Below, piece by piece: positions 25,901 to 32,548 of a DNA stretch of 36,490 nt. Source of the DNA: Pseudomonadota bacterium (lineage in GTDB: Bacteria; Pseudomonadota; Gammaproteobacteria; Steroidobacterales; Steroidobacteraceae); assembly GCA_025351005.1 (NCBI GenBank), contig JANXWS010000074.1, positions 1 to 36,490 of the forward strand. Direction: 5' to 3'. Position 1 is the first letter of the stretch. The number at the start of each line of letters is the position of its first letter. A program made the translations under genes and the position numbers. The notes beneath the pieces are model-generated. The model saw nothing but the letters and a program-made list of their open reading frames with translations. It did not search any database and had not been told where the DNA came from.

Positions 25901-26641
25901 GTGGTCACGTTCACCGCGCGCACCCATCCCGGTTTTCGAGCCGGCGAGAACGAAGATCGAATCGGCTGGACCGCGGACCAGCGGCGTTTCGTGGTCGCCG
26001 ACGGGATGGGAGGGCGGGACAATGGAGCCGTCGCGAGCCAGAGAGTCTGCGACGCGGTAGTGGGGCCGGGCGCCGACGAGCGGCTGGAGCGGGCGGTGCG
26101 CGCCGCGCACGGCACGATTGTCGCTGCAACCGGCGCGGACCCCGCGCTAGGCGAGATGGGCTCGACGGTGGTCGCCGCGGAATTCCACGGCCGAACCTGC
26201 CAGATCGTCTGGGTCGGGGACAGCCGCGCCTATCTGTGGCGGGCCGGCGTACTGACGCGACTCACGAGGGATCACTCGATGGCCGAACTGTTGCAGCAGA
26301 TCGCGGGACTCGCCGAAGAAGACACCAGGAGCCGGCCCGATCGTCACGTGCTGACGCAGTTTCTCGGCGGCGAGGAGACGCCAACGCCTTCGGTGCTGAC
26401 GCAGACCCTTGCCGAGCACGACTGGATCCTGCTGTGCAGCGACGGCCTGACGTCGGAACTCGTCGATGAGGAGATCGCAGACGCGCTGCGCGGCAGCGAA
26501 TCGACGGACGAGGCCGCCGACTCGCTGGTCTCGGCGACTCTGGTCGCCGGGGCGCACGACAACGTCAGCGTCGTGCTGGTCGACAGCGGTGCGGAACCGC
26601 ACCGGCTGGCAAGCATGTGGAATGCGGTGACCGGCCGATGA
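25901..26641 (+). CDS. PP2C-family Ser/Thr protein phosphatase
   Basis: 246 residues from GTG 25901. It contains the canonical metal-binding motifs of the family: GENEDRIG (Asp19), VVADGMGG (Asp34), GSTVVAAEF, WVGDSRAYL, LLCSDGLTSE and AHDNVSVVLV. All key Asp are present, so it should be an active Mn/Mg-dependent phosphatase, cytoplasmic and soluble as no signal or membrane helix is seen. It most likely reverses phosphorylation by a Hanks-type kinase such as the one at 5140-6750 (inference). It sits 2 bp after a cytochrome gene and is followed after 82 bp by the double-FHA gene, a common phosphatase/FHA pairing. Confidence 0.93.
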   Translation: MVTFTARTHPGFRAGENEDRIGWTADQRRFVVADGMGGRDNGAVASQRVCDAVVGPGADERLERAVRAAHGTIVAATGADPALGEMGSTVVAAEFHGRTCQIVWVGDSRAYLWRAGVLTRLTRDHSMAELLQQIAGLAEEDTRSRPDRHVLTQFLGGEETPTPSVLTQTLAEHDWILLCSDGLTSELVDEEIADALRGSESTDEAADSLVSATLVAGAHDNVSVVLVDSGAEPHRLASMWNAVTGR

Positions 26642-26723
26642 CCAGCGACCACGCGGGTGCGTCCGCCGCCAACCGGGGCCGGCCGAGAGGCCGCGAGCCC
26701 CGCCCCCGCGAGCGGTTGGCCAC

Positions 26724-27575
26724 ATGACGCAGGCGGACGTCTATCTGATCCGGCGCATCGCGGGCGGCGAGGTCTACAAGCTGACGAGCGCTTTGCGCGT
26801 CGGCCGCAAGGAGGGCTGCGAAATCCTGCTGACCGACATCGACGCGTCGCGACTGCACGCGCGACTCACGGTCGAGGAAAGCGGGGCGCACATCGAGGAT
26901 CTCAATTCGACGAACGGCACCTTCGTCAACGACACGCGGATTGCCGGCAAGCGGCTTCTCGCGGCTGGCGACAGCCTGCGCTTCGTGGAGGAACAGTTTG
27001 AGGTCGCGCTGGAATCGTCGCAAGAACGCCGCGCGGCCTGGCAACCGCCAAAGGTCGGCACGGTCGGGATCGAGGGATGGCGCCGCCGGGTCGAACAGGA
27101 ATCGAGCGGCACCGACCCCGCCCTGACTCCGGTGGACCAGCCGTGTCTCGTCGTGCTCGCCGGGATGGGACCCGGCCGCCGGATCGAGCTGCTGGCGCCG
27201 CCCCGCAGTGCGAAAAAATGGACCATCGGCAGCGATGCCGATCGGGACATCCGCTTCATGGAGGTCGGTGTCTCGGGCTTCCACGCAACGTTTTCGACCG
27301 ACGGCAGGCACTGGAAGATCGTCGACGAGATGTCCAAGAACGGCGTCATCGTCAACAAGGAGCCGGTCCTCGAGCGGTTCCTGGGTCACGGCGACCGCAT
27401 CGGGCTCGGTCCCGTGGTGTGCCAGCTGCTGCTCCCCGGCGGCAAGGTGGTCGGCGGCGACGCAGGCGCGCCGCGCGCCGTGGTCCGGCCGCCTTCGGCG
27501 CCGAGCGGGGCATTTGCAAGGCTTTCGGCCGCGATCGGCACGATGCTAGGCCGGGTGCTGCGGTGGCGCCGTTGA
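26724..27575 (+). CDS. Double FHA-domain protein
   Basis: 283 residues from ATG 26724. The first FHA domain (about 20-95) is canonical: RVGRKEGCEILL, DASRLHARL and NSTNGTFVN, with the Arg and Ser that contact phosphothreonine. The second (about 165-245) has SDADRDIRF, VSGFHATF and SKNGVIVN; its Arg position is Ser, so binding may be weaker. A Pro/Ala linker and a short basic amphipathic C-terminus (TMLGRVLRWRR) could touch the membrane. It is presumably a phospho-dependent adaptor for targets of the Ser/Thr kinase. Last gene of the forward run. Confidence 0.9.
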   Translation: MTQADVYLIRRIAGGEVYKLTSALRVGRKEGCEILLTDIDASRLHARLTVEESGAHIEDLNSTNGTFVNDTRIAGKRLLAAGDSLRFVEEQFEVALESSQERRAAWQPPKVGTVGIEGWRRRVEQESSGTDPALTPVDQPCLVVLAGMGPGRRIELLAPPRSAKKWTIGSDADRDIRFMEVGVSGFHATFSTDGRHWKIVDEMSKNGVIVNKEPVLERFLGHGDRIGLGPVVCQLLLPGGKVVGGDAGAPRAVVRPPSAPSGAFARLSAAIGTMLGRVLRWRR

Positions 27576-27905
27576 CGCGGCGATCGGTCGCCTGGTTCGG
27601 CGCAAGCGACTCGCGCTCCCACACTGACGCGCGACTGCGACCGGCACCGCAAATCGCGCCCGGCTGGTCCGCCCGCGACTTCCGGGCGCGCCGCTGAAGG
27701 CACGTGTCGGGGGCCGACCGGAGCAGACCGGCAACTTGGCCAATTCGTCTCTGGAGCGCGACGCGTAGCGTGCTGAGCGCGGAGCCATGAAGCCGACGGT
27801 CGCTGCCAGCCGTACGGCCGACACGACGAGCGTCAGGCGCGGACGCGCTGTCACTGCCACCCTTCGGCCACCGTGACCGGACTGGTCAGGAGCAGCGCAT
27901 TGCGC
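27576..27905. other. Intergenic region between converging modules A and B
   Basis: 330 bp with no supportable gene; the short reverse frame here is Arg/Ala/Pro-rich and lacks motifs. The region holds one inverted repeat (27655-27690), listed separately. Just inside the neighbouring cytochrome gene an 8-bp stem (27912-27919 with 27927-27934) adjoins its stop codon. No promoter, RNA gene or mobile-element end was recognised. Confidence 0.5.
27655..27690 (+). terminator. Candidate terminator hairpin after the FHA gene
   Basis: A 9-bp perfect GC stem (27655-27663 with 27682-27690) around an 18-base loop lies 79 bp after the last stop of module A. No U-tract follows, so intrinsic termination is doubtful; a Rho-assisted end is possible. 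Confidence 0.25.
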
Positions 27906-29462
27906 CTACGGCCTGGCGCCAGCGCCGCGCCAGGTGATGGTGCTGTGGCAGCGGCCGCAGTCCCGTCCGAAACTACCGTGGTGGACGTCGTCACGCGCGT
28001 GGCAACCGCCGCAGTCACGCGGCGGCTTGACGTCATCGATGGGCTTCACGTGGCAGGCTTCGCAGTCGAGTTTGGCGTGTTCGCCCTCGAGCGCGAACCT
28101 GGTCGCCTTGCCGTGATCGAACTGCCAGAACTTCCAGCCGTTCGGGTTGTGGCAGGTCGCGCACAGCTTGCCGAGATTGCCCTTGTGGACGTCGTCGGCC
28201 TTGTGGCACGACAGGCAGTCGCGCGCGGTGTTCCGGTAGGCACCGTTCGCGTGGCACTCCTCGCAGGCGACGGTCGCGTGCAGGCCGACGAGCGGGAAGC
28301 GCGTCATGTCGTGGTCGAAGCGCACCTTGTCCTTCCAGCCCGTCTCGACGTGGCAGGCGGCGCAGAGCTCGCCCATCGAGCCGTGGTGGACGTCGTCGGC
28401 CCTGTGGCAGCCGTTGCAGTCCTTCGGCAGGCTCGGCTTGCCGATAGGGACCGTGTGGCAGGTGTTGCAGGCGACCTTGGCGTGCGTGCCCTTCAGCGGC
28501 CAGTGCGCCTTGGCGTCGTGGTCGTATTTCGCTTCCTTCCACTTGATCTCGTTGTGGCAAGCGCCGCAGTCATCACCGAAGCGCCCGCCGTGACTGTCGT
28601 CGGCGGCATGACAGCCGGCGCATTTGTCGGGCACCTTGACCTTCATGTTGCCGCTGCGGTGGCACGCGTCGCAGGCGACCTTGGCATGCTCGCCGTTGAG
28701 CCGGAAATGACCGACCTTCTCGTGGTCGAAGGAGGACTGCTTCCACTTCTCCGTGTTGTGGCAGTCGCCGCACTTCGGGCCGCGCCCGCCCGCGTGGACG
28801 TCGTCGCGGTCGTGGCAGGCGACGCACTCCATCGGCGTGTTCTTGTAGGACGGGTCGCGGTGGCAGTCGGCGCAGGCGGTCTTGACGTGCGTGCCCTTGA
28901 GCGGAAACTTGGTCTTGTCGTGGTCGAACTTGGTCTTGGCCCAGGCGGTCGTGTTGTGGCAAGTGGCGCAGTCCTTGCCGAGCTTGCCGCTGTGAATGTC
29001 CTGCTTCTGGTGACAGTCGAAGCAGGTGTCCTTGGCAGCGCGGAACGGCTTGCCCTGGACGTGGCAGGCCGCGCAGACCGCGGTCGCGTGATGACCCTCG
29101 AGCTTGAAGCCGGTGATCGCGTGGTCGAAGGACTCGCGGTCGAAGCGCACGATGTCGGCGGCGCGGCCCTTGTGCTCGGTGTGGCAGGCGGTGCAGGCGC
29201 TGTCGGACTTGAGGGCACGCCCGTGGAAGCCGCGCTTCAGCCGGAGGTCGGCGCCGATGTCCTTGTGGCAGTCGACGCAGAGCGCGCTTTGGCGACTGCT
29301 GTCGGTGCGGTCATGGCACTGCGAGCACTCGGTTTCCCACTTGGCGTGGGCCTTCGCGACGTCGCCCGGCATCAGCAGCTTTTCGATCGGGCTGGCCTCG
29401 GCCGCGTTCGCGGCCAGGCCGAGCAGGACGACCGCGAGAGCTGCCCGTGCCAGCCGTCGCAT
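27906..29462 (-). CDS. 21-heme cytochrome c built of six three-heme repeats
   Basis: 518 residues from the ATG at 29462, which overlaps the stop of the membrane-cytochrome gene by one base (TGATG). The signal peptide is MRRLARAALAVVLLGLAANA with likely cleavage near AEA. Twenty-one CxxCH motifs are present: three in an N-terminal unit (CSQCH, CVDCH, CTACH), then six repeats of about 65-70 residues with three each. A repeat has the pattern FDH..., GxH..., CxxCH, CxxCH followed by a DD-H-G segment, then CxxCHN...W. Such arrays are expected to form an extended chain of closely packed hemes, a periplasmic electron wire. It should receive electrons from the b-type protein encoded just upstream. 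Confidence 0.92.
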   Translation of the reverse strand: MRRLARAALAVVLLGLAANAAEASPIEKLLMPGDVAKAHAKWETECSQCHDRTDSSRQSALCVDCHKDIGADLRLKRGFHGRALKSDSACTACHTEHKGRAADIVRFDRESFDHAITGFKLEGHHATAVCAACHVQGKPFRAAKDTCFDCHQKQDIHSGKLGKDCATCHNTTAWAKTKFDHDKTKFPLKGTHVKTACADCHRDPSYKNTPMECVACHDRDDVHAGGRGPKCGDCHNTEKWKQSSFDHEKVGHFRLNGEHAKVACDACHRSGNMKVKVPDKCAGCHAADDSHGGRFGDDCGACHNEIKWKEAKYDHDAKAHWPLKGTHAKVACNTCHTVPIGKPSLPKDCNGCHRADDVHHGSMGELCAACHVETGWKDKVRFDHDMTRFPLVGLHATVACEECHANGAYRNTARDCLSCHKADDVHKGNLGKLCATCHNPNGWKFWQFDHGKATRFALEGEHAKLDCEACHVKPIDDVKPPRDCGGCHARDDVHHGSFGRDCGRCHSTITWRGAGARP

Positions 29463-30340
29463 CAGTAGACGTTGACCGCGACGACGTGGACGATGCCGGC
29501 GACGAACAGCATGCCGAAGAGGGGTATGTGCAGCACGTGCCACAGCCCGAACAGGCGGGCGCAGCTCTCGAACTCGGCGACGCGACGGGCGGCCGTGAGC
29601 CGCGCCTCGGCGTAGCGGTCGGCGGCGAAGGCGAATGCGCGCCGGTGGTCGGCGATGATCGTTGACTCGGCGGCCGCTCCGTGCAGCGCGCGCTGCACGT
29701 AGACGCGCAGCCGCCAGCGCGCAAACTGCCAGAACAGCATCGCCGAAAGCGCCTTCGGCACGACCGGGATGTTGATGCTGATGAGCTTCTCGGCGCGGTC
29801 AACGCGGGCGCCCAGCTCCGGCAGCAGGCGCCCGGCGCCCGCGCCCTCGATCTTCAGGCGGTCGGCGTCGGCGCGCAGCTCGTCGAATGACGCCTTGCGG
29901 CCGTAGAGGCCGTGATGGATGCGGCCGTACAGGTAACGGCCGACGACGCCGCTCGTCGAGACGACCACCATCGACCACAGCGCTACGTTGCTGTTGGTGG
30001 CGCCCAGCCGATAGACGCAGTGATAGAGGATGCACACCGGCCCGATCACGCCGAGCGCCATGTGGATCTGGAACCAGACGCGCGCGGAGCCGACCATCGC
30101 GAGGCTCGGGATCCGCTTCCTGAGCGGATAGACGAGCAGCAACAGCATCAGCGAGCCGCCGAGGATCCCGAGCCAGTAGCCGAGGCCGGAACGTGGCGTC
30201 AGGTAGTCGCCGAGCGGCACGACCCAGCCGGCGAGCACGACCAGCACGGTGAGTGCGAACCAGACGCGCGCGGCGCCCAGCGTCAAGCGTCGGCCTGGTG
30301 CCGCCGGGATCGCTGTGCGGTCGACCGCTGCATTCATCAT
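29462..30340 (-). CDS. Five-helix b-type cytochrome-like membrane protein (module B)
   Basis: 292 residues. ATG 30340 overlaps the preceding stop (ATGA), and AAGGAG lies just upstream; a second ATG follows at once (30337). There are five hydrophobic helices: VWFALTVLVVLAGWVV, a second at about 60-80, VWFQIHMALGVIGPVCILYH, a fourth ending SGVVGRYLYGRIHHG, and the C-terminal LWHVLHIPLFGMLFVAGIVH. His in helices 3 and 5 are placed to ligate hemes. The soluble loop of about 110 residues between helices 4 and 5 matches the layout of the 14285-15178 product. It probably takes electrons from a cytoplasmic or membrane-bound flavoprotein to the 21-heme cytochrome. Quinol may be an alternative donor; no quinone-site motif can be identified by eye. 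Confidence 0.8.
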   Translation of the reverse strand: MMNAAVDRTAIPAAPGRRLTLGAARVWFALTVLVVLAGWVVPLGDYLTPRSGLGYWLGILGGSLMLLLLVYPLRKRIPSLAMVGSARVWFQIHMALGVIGPVCILYHCVYRLGATNSNVALWSMVVVSTSGVVGRYLYGRIHHGLYGRKASFDELRADADRLKIEGAGAGRLLPELGARVDRAEKLISINIPVVPKALSAMLFWQFARWRLRVYVQRALHGAAAESTIIADHRRAFAFAADRYAEARLTAARRVAEFESCARLFGLWHVLHIPLFGMLFVAGIVHVVAVNVY

Positions 30341-31035
30341 TTCGCTCCTTGCCGGGCGACCAGCGCGCGGGTCTCGGCGACGTTCGCGCTGACGATGCGC
30401 GCGTCGTTCGAGTCGGGTGGCAGCTTCGCCAGCAGGCGTTGCCACAACTCCAGGGCGCTGTCGTAACGCCTTTCCTGCAATTCGAGACTTGCCTTCAGCC
30501 ACAAGGCCTTCGCGTGGTTCGGGTCGAGCTGGAGTGCGCGGTCAATCTCCTGCACACCGGCCCTCAGGTCACCGCCGGCGGTGGCGGCGCTCGCGTCGCC
30601 CAGGTCCGCCCAGGCGTCGGCGTCGAATGGCGCGAGCTTCGTGATGCGGGCGTAGGCGTCCTTGGCCTCGGCGAAGCGGCGGCTGCGCCGCAGCTCCTCG
30701 GCCTCGCGGCGGAGGCTGTCGAGCGTCGATGCGCCGCTGGCGGCGCTGGCCGGCGAGGCGGCCGTCGCCGCCGCGGCGGCGGCTGCGTCAGGCCCGGCCG
30801 GAGCCGCACCGACGGTACGTGTTTGAACGGCACCAGCGCCGGTGAACGCGAGCGCCGCGGTCAGCGGCGCCGCGAGCAGTGTCGCGAAGGCGACGCGCTC
30901 GCGATGTCCCCGCTGCAGCCAGATCGCGGCTGCAACGCAGGCGACAAAAGATACCGTCGCGGCGATCGGTGCGTACAACAAGCGCTCCGTGATTCTTGGT
31001 GACGGGACTCCCCGGACATCGTCGCCGCATTTCAC
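30337..31035 (-). CDS. CcmI/NrfG-like TPR protein, probable cytochrome c maturation factor
   Basis: 232 residues. Two N-terminal hydrophobic segments (about 19-40 and 50-68) are followed by an Ala/Pro linker and TPR helices from about 105. The C-terminal part reads LDPNHAKALWLKASLELQ, then ELWQRLLAKLPPDS, closely matching the TPR domain of CcmI/CycH/NrfG proteins, which present apocytochromes to the heme lyase. It is first in the reverse operon with the membrane cytochrome and the 21-heme cytochrome, so it may be a dedicated assembly factor for that unusually heme-rich substrate. No other ccm genes are in the window. The start is uncertain because no strong ribosome-binding site precedes ATG 31035. 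Confidence 0.75.
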   Translation of the reverse strand: MKCGDDVRGVPSPRITERLLYAPIAATVSFVACVAAAIWLQRGHRERVAFATLLAAPLTAALAFTGAGAVQTRTVGAAPAGPDAAAAAAATAASPASAASGASTLDSLRREAEELRRSRRFAEAKDAYARITKLAPFDADAWADLGDASAATAGGDLRAGVQEIDRALQLDPNHAKALWLKASLELQERRYDSALELWQRLLAKLPPDSNDARIVSANVAETRALVARQGAK

Positions 31036-31249
31036 TGCGCGGGGCGGAGGCCGGGATGAGCCGCAAGTATCGCGGCCATTCTAGTCCCTGCCAACCGTTG
31101 CGGCGTCGCACACTCGCGACATCCGGGCGTCCGCGACGGGGGTCTCACACCCGACATCAAGTACCGCGCGTGACTCCTGATTGAGACACTGTTCGCGTGA
31201 CGCGGTTCGTGGACAAAATGCACTCCCGAATGCGACTGTTCCCAACATT

Positions 31250-32548
31250 ATGGAATATGCCGTCTACTCCGCCGTGATGGCGATCTGCCTCGCGTGGTAC
31301 TTCGGGCGCCGCTATTCGCTGCAGCGCACGAGCAAGGCCGCGGCGCGGGATTCGGTCGACGGCGGGCTCATGGAGCCCGCCTCGCTGCATCCGATCGTCG
31401 ACCACGCGAAGTGCATCGGCTGCGGCTCGTGCATCAAGGCCTGCCCCGAGCAGCCGCACCACGTCGTCATGGGGATGATCGGTGGCAAGGCCGACCTCGT
31501 GAGCCCGACCCTCTGCATCGGCCACGGTGCCTGTCGCACCGCGTGCCCGGTCGACGCGATCACGCTCGTCTTCGGCTCCGAGCGACGCGGCGTCGAGCTT
31601 CCGCGCGTAACTCCTTGGTTCGAGACCAACGTGTCAGGCGTCTTCGTCGCGGGCGAGCTCGGCGGCATGGGGCTCATCCGCAATGCAATCGAGCAAGGCC
31701 GCCAGGCGATCGACCAGATCGTCGCGCGCCGGCCGCGTGGCAAGGGTGAGCAGCTCGACGTCGTGATCGTGGGCGCCGGACCGGCCGGGTTCGCCGCCGC
31801 GCTTGGCTCGATGGAGAAGAAGCTCCGGTTCGTGGTCGTCGAGCAGGAGTCGCTCGGCGGCTGCGTGTTCCAGTACCCGCGCGGCAAGATCGTGATGACC
31901 CAGCCTGCCGTGCTGCCGCTCGCCGGCAGGATGAACATCACGCTGACCACCAAGGAGCAACTGCTTGCCTACTGGGAGGACATCCAGCGCCGCACCGGGC
32001 TCGAGATCCGCCAGAACGAGCGGGTCGAGGCCGTGACCCGGGATGGCACCGGCTTCGTGGTGCGGACCAGCAAGGCCGAGCTCAAGACGGCGACCGTGCT
32101 GCTCGCGGTCGGGCGCCGCGGCACGCCGCGCAAGCTCGGCGTGCCGGGCGAGGAGGCGTCGAAGGTCGTCTACCGGCTGATCGACCCGACGCAGTACACC
32201 GGCCAGCACGTGCTCGTCGTCGGCGGCGGCGACAGCGCGCTCGAGGCGGCGGCGAGCCTCGCCGAAGCCGGCGCGAGCGCCGCGCTGTCCTACCGCGGCG
32301 ACGCATTCCAGCGTGCCAAGGCGCGGAACCGCGAACGCGTCAAGAGCGCCTCGGCCGCCGGCAGCCTCAAGGTGATGCTGAAGTCCGAGGTCAAGCAGAT
32401 CTCGCCCGAGAAAGTCGCGCTGATCCAGGACGGCCAGGAAGTGGCGCTCCGCAACGACGCCATCATCGTCAACGCCGGCGGCATCCTGCCGACCGAGTTC
32501 CTGAAGAAGATCGGCATCGAGGTCGAGACCAAGTGGGGCACCGCGTGA
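31250..32548 (+). CDS. Membrane-anchored two-cluster ferredoxin / FAD-NAD(P) oxidoreductase with permuted domain order
   Basis: 432 residues from ATG 31250; the frame is open further left but the N-terminal helix (residues 3-19) begins here. Two [4Fe-4S] motifs follow: CIGCGSC with KACP (Cys55 on) and CIGHGAC with TACP. Next comes the segment VSGVFVAGELGGMGLIRNAI, which in thioredoxin-reductase-like flavoproteins normally closes the FAD domain. Only after it come the FAD-binding VVIVGAGPAGFAAAL (about 171) and the NAD(P) motif HVLVVGGGDSALEAA; the protein then ends without that closing segment. No CxxC disulfide is visible. It is clearly related to the 11745-14288 product (YRGDAFQRAKARNRERV versus NRGAEFSRAKDGNLRDV). 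It is divergent from the CcmI-like gene and overlaps the ankyrin gene. Confidence 0.88.
   Translation: MEYAVYSAVMAICLAWYFGRRYSLQRTSKAAARDSVDGGLMEPASLHPIVDHAKCIGCGSCIKACPEQPHHVVMGMIGGKADLVSPTLCIGHGACRTACPVDAITLVFGSERRGVELPRVTPWFETNVSGVFVAGELGGMGLIRNAIEQGRQAIDQIVARRPRGKGEQLDVVIVGAGPAGFAAALGSMEKKLRFVVVEQESLGGCVFQYPRGKIVMTQPAVLPLAGRMNITLTTKEQLLAYWEDIQRRTGLEIRQNERVEAVTRDGTGFVVRTSKAELKTATVLLAVGRRGTPRKLGVPGEEASKVVYRLIDPTQYTGQHVLVVGGGDSALEAAASLAEAGASAALSYRGDAFQRAKARNRERVKSASAAGSLKVMLKSEVKQISPEKVALIQDGQEVALRNDAIIVNAGGILPTEFLKKIGIEVETKWGTA

Noticed and set aside
27912-27934. 8-bp stem at the 3' end of the 21-heme gene as a terminator
   Set aside because: It lies before the stop codon inside the coding region, has a seven-base loop and no U-tract; too weak to call.
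27906-29462. The regular repeats of the 21-heme gene as a CRISPR-like or satellite array
   Set aside because: The periodicity follows codons and heme motifs, copies differ at many positions, and there is no repeat/spacer pattern.
27873-29468. A 531-residue forward open frame across the 21-heme gene with repeated LVVVEG-like peptides
   Set aside because: Its repetition comes from the tandem heme repeats on the other strand. The reverse frame has a signal peptide and 21 heme motifs.
31078-31083. TAGAAT on the reverse strand as a -10 box for the CcmI-like operon
   Set aside because: No acceptable -35 box lies 16-18 bp upstream, so a promoter cannot be supported from this alone.
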